Shown one piece after another: positions 1-6,680 of a stretch of DNA of 25,698 bases (position 1 is its first letter; each line of letters starts with the position of its first letter). The notes under the pieces were generated by a model. That model did not search any database and had not been told where the DNA came from. It saw nothing but the letters and a program-made list of their open reading frames with translations. This stretch comes from a virus, in IMG/VR virus record IMGVR_UViG_3300006735_000214, positions 1 to 25,698 of that record; one strand, 5' to 3'. The translations under genes were made by a program, and so were the position numbers.

Positions 1-209
1 AAAGTGTGTAGAAACTAGTTGTAGAAATACAAACAGAAGCGTATTTATCTAATGCTTAGGTTAGTATTGTTTTCTTTAACAGGGGTGGTGAGAAAACTAT
101 TACTGCTTATGCCACATTTGAGGGAGGAGCATATAAAGGCGGCGTGGGAGGCGGGGCATCACCGGCGACGGGCGAGCCGCCTCACCGGAGACTCATGGAG
201 TTGTAGGAA
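1..209. other. Leader region with GC-rich patch; no confident gene
   Basis: No complete start-to-stop gene is visible. Positions 2-52 could be the last 16 codons of a gene entering from the left, with stop TAA at 50-52. Another frame is open from 60 to the TAG at 204-206 and would encode a Gly-rich tail, but it has no ATG start. Positions 120-195 are far richer in G+C than the rest of the window and contain a 7-bp inverted repeat (148-154 with 177-183, 22-base loop). A TATAAAG string at 132-138 could be an archaeal TATA box for the next gene. That is speculative, because it lies inside the GC-rich patch. Confidence 0.4.
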
Positions 210-374
210 ATGAACAGACACGAAAGGATTCTTAATAGAATCAAAGAATTAGCAGAAGAAGTGAAGAACGAACCCTTCACCAAGACGGAAAATAGTGGTA
301 GTCGTGTAGGGTGGATTAGCGGTGAAGCACTACTCGCTTGGATTGCAGAATACGAATCCATCTATACGGAGTGA
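210..374 (+). CDS. Small hypothetical protein, 54 aa
   Basis: This small ORF starts at ATG 210 and stops just before the helicase gene, with a 5-base gap. The N-terminal half is a charged, Glu/Lys-rich predicted helix. The C-terminal half contains two Trp residues in a short hydrophobic stretch. I recognise no family. The start is supported by a purine-rich TAGGAA sequence just upstream and by tight packing with the next gene, which suggests co-transcription and perhaps coupled translation. It could be an accessory factor for the helicase, but nothing in the sequence demonstrates this. Confidence 0.5.
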   Translation: MNRHERILNRIKELAEEVKNEPFTKTENSGSRVGWISGEALLAWIAEYESIYTE

Positions 375-379
375 TTTGA

Positions 380-1810
380 ATGCTAAAAGGAACACAAGAA
401 CAAGACTTAATTTGGAATGAAATGGAACACGGCAAAAACCACATGGTTATCAAAGCCGGTGCTGGAACTGGAAAGACCTTCACTATCGTTGAAGGTTCTA
501 ACTTGATGGAAGGCGAGAAGGCTTTCCTCTGCTTCAATAAAAGCATCGCCCGTGAATTAGAGAAGCGTCTTCCCGAAGATGTGTATGCCGCAACATTCCA
601 TTCAATGGGACTTCGTGCTATCAAACAACAAGGATGGTGCAAAGTAGACAAGAGCAAAACCTACAAAATTGTAGAGCGGGTTTTGGGCAAGGATTATTTC
701 GCAGTGCCACTTGTAAAGTTGGTTGGATTGATGAAGGGTTCAATGGTTGATGCCAAAGACCGCCGTTCAATTGCTAGACTTGTGGATGAATATCACATTA
801 CTTTCAACTCGGATAACGATGAAGTGTTGGCTTTTGACAATCTTCCTCGTATCATGGAATTGTGCAAGGACATGAAAACTGTTGATTTTGACGACATGAT
901 TTGGTGTCCTATTGTAAACAACATTCCATTGCAGAAATACGATGTTCTGTTTGTAGATGAAGCACAGGATTTCAATGAAGCCCAAAGGCAATTGATTTAC
1001 CGTAGTGTTGAACCCGAAGGCCGTTGTATTGTTGTTGGAGACCCCAACCAAGCAATCTACGGATTCCGTGGTGCTGATTCTTCTAGTATGGATATGTTTG
1101 TGGACCTTCTCAAAACTACAAATAGAGAAGTAAGTATTTTCCCACTAACTTTGACTTGGCGTTGCCCTATCAATGTAGTGAAGGAGGCCAATCGTTATGT
1201 TTCTAACTTCCATTGTCGTGAGGATGCTGATTTGGGTTCGGTCAAGGAGAACGCTCCCTTGAATCCAGTTAAGGATGATATTGTTCTTTGTCGCTACAAT
1301 GCGCCTCTCGCTACAGCGTTCTATAGTTTATTGGCTGATGGAAAGTCTGCCTACATTCTAGGAAAGGACATGACGAAAGGCCTTGTCAATTATGTGAACA
1401 AGGTTGCTCGCAAAAAGAAGGGAATGGCAAGTGGTGAGTTTCTAACTTTGCTAAGTGCAGACTTCTCCAAAAACTATAACCGTTTGGTTGCTGCGGAAAA
1501 GCAGAATCAAGCAAATGCTCTTGAAGATAAATTCAATTGTGTGAGTATCTTTGCTACCAAGGCTGATACTGTTCAAGGAATTATTGATGAAATCAACAGA
1601 GTGTTTTCTTCGGATGGCAAGGGTGAAATCATGTTGTCTACGATTCACAAGGCGAAAGGTCTTGAGGCTGACAATGTGTTCATTCTTGCTACTGAGAGAA
1701 TGCCCCATCCAAAGGCGATAAACCCACAGGAAGAGCGAAACATTTGCTATGTGGGCATCACACGGGCCAAGAAGAATTTGTTCTATTGTGGCCCTGCTCC
1801 ACGCAGTTGA
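380..1810 (+). CDS. UvrD/Rep-like superfamily 1 DNA helicase
   Basis: The 476-residue protein is an ATP-driven DNA-unwinding enzyme of superfamily 1A, expected to act in viral replication or repair. The canonical motifs are in order: Walker A GAGTGKT (residues 27-33); Walker B/motif II DEAQD (193-197); motif III VGDPNQAIYGFRGA; motif IV LTWRCP; motif V STIHKAKGLEADN; and motif VI YVGITRAKK near the C-terminus. It is shorter than cellular UvrD/PcrA (about 700 residues), so the accessory 1B/2B subdomains are reduced, as is usual for phage helicases such as Dda-type enzymes. It follows the 54-aa gene directly and is followed by a structured non-coding stretch, so it may end a transcription unit. 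Its exact role (replicative, repair or recombination) cannot be read from the sequence. Confidence 0.93.
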   Translation: MLKGTQEQDLIWNEMEHGKNHMVIKAGAGTGKTFTIVEGSNLMEGEKAFLCFNKSIARELEKRLPEDVYAATFHSMGLRAIKQQGWCKVDKSKTYKIVERVLGKDYFAVPLVKLVGLMKGSMVDAKDRRSIARLVDEYHITFNSDNDEVLAFDNLPRIMELCKDMKTVDFDDMIWCPIVNNIPLQKYDVLFVDEAQDFNEAQRQLIYRSVEPEGRCIVVGDPNQAIYGFRGADSSSMDMFVDLLKTTNREVSIFPLTLTWRCPINVVKEANRYVSNFHCREDADLGSVKENAPLNPVKDDIVLCRYNAPLATAFYSLLADGKSAYILGKDMTKGLVNYVNKVARKKKGMASGEFLTLLSADFSKNYNRLVAAEKQNQANALEDKFNCVSIFATKADTVQGIIDEINRVFSSDGKGEIMLSTIHKAKGLEADNVFILATERMPHPKAINPQEERNICYVGITRAKKNLFYCGPAPRS

Positions 1811-1988
1811 TACTCCATCTATGATGGTCGGGTTTACCAGTAATGAAGAGAGAAGGCTCCTTCGGTGAAGGGGGTTCGTTCTACCTCCATCTCTTCCCCC
1901 GATTGTCATATTTGTCTATACTATACCATTGCCTTCGGGTTATGGCGATGTAGCCCATTTGGATGGAATCTACAATGGAGAAATACGA
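1811..1988 (+). other. Highly structured intergenic region (possible ncRNA or terminator/leader)
   Basis: These 178 bases between the helicase stop and the next good start are dense in inverted repeats. CCATC/GATGG pairs at 1815-1819/1823-1827. TCGGG/CCCGA at 1828-1832/1898-1902 encloses GAAGAGA/TCTCTTC at 1845-1851/1890-1896, which encloses a 7-bp hairpin with a 3-base loop (1857-1863/1867-1873). A 7-bp hairpin lies at 1927-1933/1944-1950, overlapping an alternative TGTAG/CTACA stem (1949-1953/1970-1974). A TTG-initiated extension of the next gene through 1929 is open but coincides with these hairpins, so I treat it as non-coding. It could be a small RNA, a terminator plus 5' leader, or a processing site. 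Confidence 0.5.
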
Positions 1989-2162
1989 ATGAAAATGAGA
2001 GATATCATACAAAGGGATTCGTATAGGTTTTTCAAAAAGGAATATCTTGAAAGACCTTACGAATTAGAAAAAAAGCGTAGAGAAATCTACAAAGAATTGA
2101 GAAGTTTAGGAACGCCTTCTTACAAAGCGTTTCAGTTATCACAACAGAGGATGAAAATATGA
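1989..2162 (+). CDS. Small basic hypothetical protein, 57 aa
   Basis: The start ATG at 1989 has a GGAG ribosome-binding site about nine bases upstream. An in-frame TTG at 1929 would add 20 residues but overlaps a hairpin. The protein is rich in Lys, Arg and Glu and is probably helical, with no Cys and no membrane segment. The stop overlaps the next start as ATGA. No family is recognised. Its basic helical character would suit a nucleic-acid-binding accessory protein, but that is a guess. Confidence 0.55.
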   Translation: MKMRDIIQRDSYRFFKKEYLERPYELEKKRREIYKELRSLGTPSYKAFQLSQQRMKI

Positions 2163-2287
2163 ATGAAGAAGAAATTATTGAATTGACGATTATAGCCGAT
2201 GTTCACATGTCTTGCGTGTGGGCTAACGACGGAGAACCGATTTGGCCTTTAGGCGGATTGAACCATGTTATGGGAGTTGATGTTTGA
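2159..2287 (+). CDS. Small hypothetical protein, 42 aa
   Basis: ATG at 2159 overlaps the upstream TGA (ATGA), and the stop TGA shares one base with the next ATG at 2287. This chain of overlaps is the main evidence that it is translated. The N-terminus is acidic (Asn-Glu-Glu-Glu). The middle is mildly hydrophobic with a single Cys, followed by a Gly/Trp/Pro-containing stretch. No family is recognised. Confidence 0.45.
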   Translation: MNEEEIIELTIIADVHMSCVWANDGEPIWPLGGLNHVMGVDV

Positions 2288-2862
2288 TGAATATTTTCGC
2301 ACTATCCCGTTCTCCTGTAGAATCTGCTCATCAAATGATAGACAAACATGTAGTGAAAATGCCCACGGAAAGTTGTCAAATGTTGCACACAAATTGTCTA
2401 TACTTCTTGTTTTGGGAGTCTCATGGACGAGAACCTTCTCTCAAAGAATTGAAAGAATTTCACAAAGAATCTCACTTCAATTACTTGATGAAGCCAGCCA
2501 TGCTCAATCATCCTAGCACAATTTGGGCTAGAAAGACAAAGGCTAATTTCATGTGGCTCTACAACCACGCTCTTGCATTGTGTGAAGAATATACCTATCG
2601 CTACAAAAAGAAACATGGAACAGAAAAGAGAATTCTAGATTCGTTTACCTTTTCATACGATGAAGAGGACTTGACTCCTGTTTCTATCGCTATGGCAGAC
2701 GAATACCGTTTGCCCGAAGAAAAGCATACTTGGGATTTTGTTATCCGTTCCTACCGACATTATTACCGTGAAGGTAAGTGGAGTTTTGCTTACTGGCTAC
2801 GAAGAGATAACCCCGAATGGTTTCCAGTCTCATTTATTGTAAACAAAATACGAGGTGAATAA
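2287..2862 (+). CDS. Conserved phage protein of unknown function, 191 aa
   Basis: I choose ATG 2287, which overlaps the preceding stop, rather than the TTG one codon earlier. The protein matches a pattern I recall from many marine phage genomes: an N-terminal MNIF strand, then DKHVVKM, then a CQMLHT-like helix. These are followed by MKPAMLNHPSTIWARKT, a Trp-Leu/Ala-Leu helix, EYTYRYKKKHG, and a C-terminal region with EYRLPEE and an RxxPEWF-like end. The conserved His, Lys, Asp and Arg residues suggest an enzyme or nucleic-acid-binding protein. Some relatives carry DNA-glycosylase-like labels that I do not consider proven. It sits in a run of small genes, three bases before the next start. Confidence 0.6.
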   Translation: MNIFALSRSPVESAHQMIDKHVVKMPTESCQMLHTNCLYFLFWESHGREPSLKELKEFHKESHFNYLMKPAMLNHPSTIWARKTKANFMWLYNHALALCEEYTYRYKKKHGTEKRILDSFTFSYDEEDLTPVSIAMADEYRLPEEKHTWDFVIRSYRHYYREGKWSFAYWLRRDNPEWFPVSFIVNKIRGE

Positions 2863-2864
2863 AA

Positions 2865-3113
2865 ATGAATGACACAAACAAACACAAAGGAATTACGCAA
2901 GACGAAGCATTGAAAGTTTGGGAAACAAAAGGCATACCTATGGGTAAATGTGATTATTGTCTAAACTTCTTTCCTATGACTCACCTCAATGAATTGAGAG
3001 CGCAAAGGCACATCATGTTTCAAGACGAGATTTGTGTTAAGTGCTTTGAAGAAAAGAAAAGAACAGGTGGCTACACCAAAGAACAATTGAAACTATGGGG
3101 TGAACAAGAATGA
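2865..3113 (+). CDS. Small four-Cys zinc-finger protein, 82 aa
   Basis: ATG at 2865 follows a GAGGTGA ribosome-binding site that overlaps the end of the upstream gene. Cysteine pairs C29-x2-C32 and C57-x2-C60, separated by 24 residues, form a probable treble-clef or zinc-ribbon site. The segment before them is helical, and the C-terminal tail is charged with a Lys-Glu-Gln-Leu helix. Its stop overlaps the next start (ATGA at 3110). It is one of at least ten tiny zinc-binding proteins in this window. A role as a DNA, RNA or protein adaptor is likely, but the specific function is unknown. Confidence 0.6.
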   Translation: MNDTNKHKGITQDEALKVWETKGIPMGKCDYCLNFFPMTHLNELRAQRHIMFQDEICVKCFEEKKRTGGYTKEQLKLWGEQE

Positions 3114-3481
3114 TTGACATAGAAAAATATACAGGACACTTAGCAAACGAAGGACAGACTTGGCGAAAGTCAAAGTGGATGCTCAAGAATGCTAAAACGA
3201 TTGAGCAACATAAGGCCACCAGCGCACTATTGGAAGACGCACCGCTTCTCCTTGAGGAGGTCAAGCGGTTGCGTGAAGAACTTGACAGGGCAGAGAAAGA
3301 ATGTGGCGCATTGTGGAGTATTACGGATTGTTGGTCTATGTGTATGGATGACTATTCCATGCACGACCAATACGAAGACCTTGACGAGCGTTATGCTCAC
3401 GCAGACTGGGGAATTATTCTCAAAGAATTATACACATACACAGAAGAAGATGGATGGCAACCGAAGGAGATGAATGAATGA
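3110..3481 (+). CDS. Hypothetical coiled-coil protein, 123 aa
   Basis: It is coupled by ATGA overlaps to both neighbours (3110-3113 and 3478-3481). Residues about 45-65 form a strongly charged Leu/Glu/Arg heptad-like helix ending in EKECG, consistent with a short coiled coil. The C-terminal half is acidic and rich in Asp, Tyr and Trp. Similar small phage proteins of this composition are common and uncharacterised. No catalytic motif is visible. Translational coupling to two zinc-finger genes suggests a shared process. Confidence 0.5.
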   Translation: MIDIEKYTGHLANEGQTWRKSKWMLKNAKTIEQHKATSALLEDAPLLLEEVKRLREELDRAEKECGALWSITDCWSMCMDDYSMHDQYEDLDERYAHADWGIILKELYTYTEEDGWQPKEMNE

Positions 3482-3783
3482 ACGAAAAATGTTGCCAATG
3501 TAGCCATTGTGATGGGAGCGGTTTCATGGAAGTTATTGATAATACACATGATGTTGTTTACAAAGAGCCATGTTATTGCACCCTTCAACACGAAAGGGAG
3601 ACAGAAACTCTAACAAAGGATATAGCAGCCCTCTTTCTTGAAAAGAGCAACTTTGAAAAAATTGCCTTGACTCTCGCTAGTGCGATTGTTGATAAACACA
3701 AAGATGATGACTATTCCTTCTTTCAATTACAGAGCCTATGCACTCAAAAAAATGATGCTTGGATTCTCAATTGGATAAACTAA
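3478..3783 (+). CDS. Cys-rich N-terminal (DnaJ-like CxxCxGxG) small protein, 101 aa
   Basis: The ATG at 3478 overlaps the upstream stop. The N-terminus carries C5, C6, C8 and C11 followed by Asp-Gly-Ser-Gly-Phe, then C32-x-C34. CxxCxGxG-like spacing recalls the zinc repeats of DnaJ and similar phage mini-proteins. The remaining two thirds is a helical, charged domain without cysteines until residue 87. It probably binds one zinc ion. The gene ends 26 bases before the next start; that gap contains a small hairpin (3784-3788/3793-3797). No specific function is assignable. Confidence 0.55.
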   Translation: MNEKCCQCSHCDGSGFMEVIDNTHDVVYKEPCYCTLQHERETETLTKDIAALFLEKSNFEKIALTLASAIVDKHKDDDYSFFQLQSLCTQKNDAWILNWIN

Positions 3784-3809
3784 ATACTTGATAGTATGGA
3801 TGTGATAAC

Positions 3810-4040
3810 ATGGGAAAGAGTCACATATCAATGATTGAAGATGCTTTTGAAGAGTTAGGCAATACCTTAACTTTGAATGAGATTTATGATTTCGTAGACA
3901 ACCGTTGGAATAAATCACCCAACAAGAGTAAGATTAGAAGTCTTCTATCAAAGCGTCCTCAATTTGTTTCAGTAGAAACAACTCTTGTCTCCAACCAACG
4001 GGGACATAAATTCCAAGCAAATGTTTGGGAGAAAATATAG
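3810..4040 (+). CDS. Putative winged-helix DNA-binding protein, 76 aa
   Basis: ATG 3810 follows a GTGAT ribosome-binding sequence. The pattern is an N-terminal helix, a short strand, an LNEIYDFV helix, a Lys/Asn/Ser-rich helix entering KIRSLLSKRPQFV, then a wing-like beta hairpin. This resembles small winged helix-turn-helix domains of the HARE/DEK-C type. Two other proteins in the window (17544 and 17743) share the same plan. The stop TAG shares its last base with the first base of the tRNA-Arg, so the gene and the tRNAs are probably on one transcript needing RNase P/Z processing. It is probably a transcription regulator; the target is unknown. Confidence 0.5.
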   Translation: MGKSHISMIEDAFEELGNTLTLNEIYDFVDNRWNKSPNKSKIRSLLSKRPQFVSVETTLVSNQRGHKFQANVWEKI

Positions 4041-4114
4041 GGTGTATGGTGTAATGGATAGCATTCGGGCCTTCTAAGCCTGAGATGGGGGTTCAATTCC
4101 CTCTATGCCCGCCA
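4040..4114 (+). tRNA. tRNA-Arg (anticodon UCU), with encoded CCA
   Basis: A full cloverleaf can be folded. The acceptor stem GGGTGTA (4040-4046) pairs with TATGCCC (4104-4110) with two wobbles. The D arm has GG in its loop. The anticodon stem CGGGC/GCCTG holds loop CTTCTAA, giving anticodon TCT. A four-base variable loop is followed by a T arm GGGGG/CCCTC with loop TTCAATT. The discriminator is G4111 and CCA is encoded at 4112-4114. It would read AGA codons, which the viral genes use often. It begins inside the stop codon of the upstream gene and lies five bases before the tRNA-Leu. Confidence 0.93.
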
Positions 4115-4119
4115 TTCAA

Positions 4120-4203
4120 GTCGGGGTGGCTGAGTTAGGTTAAAAGCGCAGGGCTTAAACTCCTGTCCGTAAAGGTTCGCAGGTTCAAATCCTGCCCCCG
4201 ACA
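4120..4203 (+). tRNA. tRNA-Leu (anticodon UAA), long variable arm
   Basis: The acceptor stem GTCGGGG (4120-4126) pairs perfectly with CCCCGAC (4196-4202), with discriminator A4203. The anticodon stem CAGGG/TCCTG holds loop CTTAAAC, giving anticodon TAA. A long class II variable arm follows, as expected for leucine. The T arm is GCAGG/CCTGC with loop TTCAAAT. No CCA is encoded, in contrast to the adjacent tRNA-Arg, so CCA must be added after transcription. It would decode UUA, a codon common in this AT-leaning genome. Confidence 0.95.
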
Positions 4204-4229
4204 TTTGATTCCACAAGGAAGTGAAAAAA

Positions 4230-4478
4230 ATGAAAACAGTAGAATTTAGATTAATAAACAGTAACGAGATGCCTCCTATCGTGATTACGAGAGGAGAGAA
4301 AGATGAATTAAAAGTGGTCATTAACAACCATGACAGGATTTGGTTGTCAATAAATCGGCGCACAATTGCCGGTATCATAGAAGCCATGCAAGAACAATTG
4401 GATGGTATTCTACAGGGCTACTTGGAAGAACAGTATGCCTTTGAGAAGGCAGACCGTGAATTTATGGAGGGACAGTAG
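4230..4478 (+). CDS. Hypothetical protein, 82 aa
   Basis: I choose ATG 4230, with an AGGAAGTGA ribosome-binding site just upstream, over the in-frame GTG at 4221. The N-terminal half is predicted to be beta-strand (alternating Val/Ile/Arg around the IVITRGEKDELKVVINN segment). The C-terminal half is a charged amphipathic helix rich in Glu and Gln. No family is recognised. The stop TAG overlaps the next GTG start by one base. It is the first gene after the tRNA pair. Confidence 0.5.
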   Translation: MKTVEFRLINSNEMPPIVITRGEKDELKVVINNHDRIWLSINRRTIAGIIEAMQEQLDGILQGYLEEQYAFEKADREFMEGQ

Positions 4479-4948
4479 TGTTCACTTGTTCTATTTGTGA
4501 AAAGCAATTCCAACCTTGGAGTTTAGCCTTTCAGGAGCGAAGAGGTGGAAAGGATGTCTGTAGGGATTGTAAAACATTGATGAAGCAATCTCGTAGCGTA
4601 AAAAACAGCAATAAAAAAATTGATAATCTAGTTTCTGCACTAGAAAATCGTATTCTTTCTCTTGAGGAGGAAAGGGGTATGTCCTCTTTTATTGCTGAAA
4701 CAGCCATTAAAGGTGAAGTGGCTAATTTGGATTGGGAGAGAATTATTACTCCTATCTTAGAGTCTTTTCTGCAAGAAAATCTTGCTCCCTTTAGGCAAGA
4801 GTTAGAAAGGATGCAAAACCAGTTAGTGCTATTGCACAGCAGGATGATGGAAAAAGCAAATCCATCAAAAAAGAAAAAGCGGAAGTCTCCCGCATTAGAA
4901 GATTGGAAAGAAAATCAAAATCTAGAAAGAGACTATTGGAGTGAATAA
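4478..4948 (+). CDS. N-terminal zinc finger plus coiled-coil protein, 156 aa
   Basis: The GTG start at 4478 overlaps the previous stop. The first 31 residues carry C4-x2-C7 and C28-x2-C31, a probable zinc-binding treble clef. Residues about 40-65 and 105-130 form charged, Leu/Glu-rich helices likely to be coiled coils. The C-terminus is very basic (a Lys-Lys-Lys-Lys-Arg-Lys run) and then acidic. This domain order suggests an oligomeric nucleic-acid-binding or adaptor protein. No specific family is recognised. It sits two bases before the next gene. Confidence 0.55.
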   Translation: MFTCSICEKQFQPWSLAFQERRGGKDVCRDCKTLMKQSRSVKNSNKKIDNLVSALENRILSLEEERGMSSFIAETAIKGEVANLDWERIITPILESFLQENLAPFRQELERMQNQLVLLHSRMMEKANPSKKKKRKSPALEDWKENQNLERDYWSE

Positions 4949-4950
4949 AT

Positions 4951-6111
4951 ATGGAAATACCAAGAGAAGCAATTGAATTAACTTACGAAAGAGAAGGATA
5001 CACCACAATACAAGCAAAGCGAGAATTGGGTAATGGTCGTTGGGATAAAGCCCTCAAGAGGCACCTAACCCTACTCTCCGAAGCAGACAATTATGACGAG
5101 GCTAAAATGGAATGGTTGGCGACAGGTAATGTTTGGTGGAAGCCTTACAATGAATCTGTAACGTCTGCACCCGATTGGGTGCATGAATCTCATCAAGGAT
5201 ATGGAAAATGTCTTTGTGGACATCCTGTCAAATATCACTTTGAAATTAAAAACACAGTGAATGGGACGATTGAATGTGTCGGAAGCGACCACATCAATAC
5301 CTACTTGATTATCCGAGCCATTAGAGAATCTACAGGACTCGCTGATGAATTTATTACTGATGAAATGATTGCAGAATGGATTGATGTTCGGGTTGAAGGA
5401 ATGAAAAAAGAGTCTTGGTGGGAACAGCACGGGACACTATTTACTTACAAATTTGATAGAATCAAAGATTTAGATTTGCGTATGAATGTTAGGGTCAAAG
5501 GAACCTATTACGATTCTTCTCTAGGAATGTGGCGTGATAAAACCTTCATTCGCAAGAGGGCTATGAACGGACAAATGGCTTCCCTTGTTTGGAGATGGAA
5601 CCATCCGGATAACCCTAAGCGTCAAATTGAAACCCGTGGATATCCTAACCGCCAACTACTAGCAGATTTGGATGATTTTTACTATGAATCTAAAAAATAT
5701 CAAGCGGTTGCTGATGCGGAGGATGAAATGCTAACGGATAGAATCAAACAATCTAAAGAGACCCGAATAGAAAAGCAGCAAGGTTTCGTGGATGCTAAAA
5801 TGTCCTTTTATGGTATTCCAACATACCGTTCTTTGAAAAATAATTCTTCCCTCCCCAAGTGGGAGACTAGATTTGTGGAAGATATTGAAAACAGGATTAT
5901 TCGTCATCCGAATAAATCGCTTTCTATCAACCAACTCAATAAGTTGTGGGATATTTTCACCCCCGCTACGGACAAGCAGAAAAACCACATGATGAAACTA
6001 GGTTTCACCGAGGAAGAGACAGAAGTGACAAAACGGCAAGCCTCTTCCTTGATACAGGCTAAACAGGATGGCTTAAATAGTGAATACGAGGTAGATGAAA
6101 CAGGAAGGTGA
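4951..6111 (+). CDS. Conserved hypothetical protein with CxCGH-type zinc site, 386 aa
   Basis: ATG 4951 starts two bases after the previous stop. Near residues 80-115 is a CLCGH element (C87, C89, H91) followed by Lys-Tyr-His-Phe and, about 18 residues on, Glu-Cys-Val-Gly-Ser (C109). I recall this knuckle (cysteines plus a VGSxH-like turn) from phage proteins of unknown function. The C-terminal ~50 residues (ATDKQKNHMMKLGFTEEE, then helix) resemble a small helical module often found at the ends of phage single-strand-binding or recombination-related proteins. The middle is rich in Trp and Arg. It precedes the ubiquitin-like gene, whose ribosome-binding site overlaps this stop codon. No enzymatic motif is visible. 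Confidence 0.55.
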   Translation: MEIPREAIELTYEREGYTTIQAKRELGNGRWDKALKRHLTLLSEADNYDEAKMEWLATGNVWWKPYNESVTSAPDWVHESHQGYGKCLCGHPVKYHFEIKNTVNGTIECVGSDHINTYLIIRAIRESTGLADEFITDEMIAEWIDVRVEGMKKESWWEQHGTLFTYKFDRIKDLDLRMNVRVKGTYYDSSLGMWRDKTFIRKRAMNGQMASLVWRWNHPDNPKRQIETRGYPNRQLLADLDDFYYESKKYQAVADAEDEMLTDRIKQSKETRIEKQQGFVDAKMSFYGIPTYRSLKNNSSLPKWETRFVEDIENRIIRHPNKSLSINQLNKLWDIFTPATDKQKNHMMKLGFTEEETEVTKRQASSLIQAKQDGLNSEYEVDETGR

Positions 6112-6116
6112 TTATT

Positions 6117-6323
6117 ATGATTACATTGACAATTATGAATGAAACAGGACACACAGAATTAGCGCTTGAGGCTTCTCAGATTATTGAACAGATTGGAAGT
6201 CATCCAACCCATTGGATTTTTATTGATGGGGAATTGGTGACACGAGCCGATATCGCAGAAGTCAATTGGGATGAGGTAGATTCAGTTCAACTCAGCCCTG
6301 CTATCGTTGGAGGCTGCTACTGA
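6117..6323 (+). CDS. Ubiquitin-like (ThiS/MoaD-type beta-grasp) modifier, 68 aa
   Basis: I choose ATG 6117, six bases after a GGAAGGTGA ribosome-binding site; an in-frame GTG at 6108 is less likely. The protein has the size and strand-helix-strand pattern of MoaD/ThiS: an ITLTIM strand, a helix LEASQIIEQI, then WIFIDGELV, the usual conserved NGE/DGE turn. WDEVDSVQLSPAIVGG is very like the GDxVxLxPAVAGG end of ThiS/MoaD. The diglycine is G65-G66 and is followed by Cys-Tyr, so maturation would need removal of two residues. The JAMM protein at 9885 is a candidate protease, and the E1-like protein at 9318 would adenylate the exposed Gly-Gly. The job could be protein conjugation or sulfur transfer; the sequence does not decide. 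Confidence 0.72.
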   Translation: MITLTIMNETGHTELALEASQIIEQIGSHPTHWIFIDGELVTRADIAEVNWDEVDSVQLSPAIVGGCY

Positions 6324-6367
6324 GTTAGCATCCCTCAATCGCTATATCCTCTTAGCCGAATCGCTAT

Positions 6368-6441
6368 GCCCCTCTATAGAAACTACACTCATTGTAGGGA
6401 GGTAGTCCAGTCACTACTACCTCTGCTCTCTGTAGAGGGGC
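6368..6441 (+). ncRNA. Putative structured RNA, three-way junction
   Basis: A 12-bp outer stem with one G-U wobble joins 6368-6379 to 6430-6441. Inside it lie two perfect hairpins: 6383-6387/6393-6397 (5 bp, 5-base loop) and 6399-6406/6416-6423 (8 bp, 9-base loop). Together they make a compact three-way junction of 74 bases. It is placed directly upstream of a good ribosome-binding site and ATG at 6450. It lacks the conserved core of a tRNA or hammerhead ribozyme. An ORF starting at ATG 6366 runs through it, so a coding reading cannot be excluded. A translational control element or a stable small RNA is my preferred reading. Confidence 0.5.
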
Positions 6442-6449
6442 GAAAAAAA

Positions 6450-6680
6450 ATGGAAGGTGCTTTGCGTGCTTCACGCATCTTCCTTGAAACTAAAGAAGCC
6501 ACTAAATTCTTAAACGATAAATTGTATCGTGAATTATTTGATATTGAAGATGCTGTAAAAGAAGGTTTCTCTCAATATATCAAAAAACACATAAAAGAGT
6601 TGGATAGATTCAATGCTTACCACAAAAAAAACTGTAAAGGAACGGTGTGTGAATTATGTCTAAAGACCCAAACTATGTGA
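6450..6680 (+). CDS. Small helical protein with C-terminal Cys/His cluster, 76 aa
   Basis: ATG 6450 has GAGGGGCG upstream and lies just after the structured element. An alternative in-frame ATG at 6366 would add 28 residues (104 aa) but has no ribosome-binding site and falls in the stem. The body is a charged helix pair. The C-terminus has a His-x3-Cys-x4-Cys-x2-Cys cluster, a likely zinc site. The 3' end overlaps the next gene by 25 bases in another frame. It follows the ubiquitin-like gene, so it could be an accessory factor or target, but that is guesswork. No family is recognised. Confidence 0.5.
   Translation: MEGALRASRIFLETKEATKFLNDKLYRELFDIEDAVKEGFSQYIKKHIKELDRFNAYHKKNCKGTVCELCLKTQTM

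Noticed and set aside
1451-1909. Minus-strand ORF of 152 codons over the helicase 3' end
   Set aside because: It is antisense to a well-supported helicase with complete motifs, has no ribosome-binding site of the local type, and its peptide lacks any motif.
1929-1988. A TTG-initiated N-terminal extension of the 57-aa protein
   Set aside because: It coincides with two strong hairpins and lacks a ribosome-binding site, while ATG 1989 has GGAG at good spacing.
6368-6441. A hammerhead ribozyme or tRNA-like structure
   Set aside because: The junctions lack the CUGANGA core of hammerheads, and the arms do not fit cloverleaf dimensions or a T-loop.
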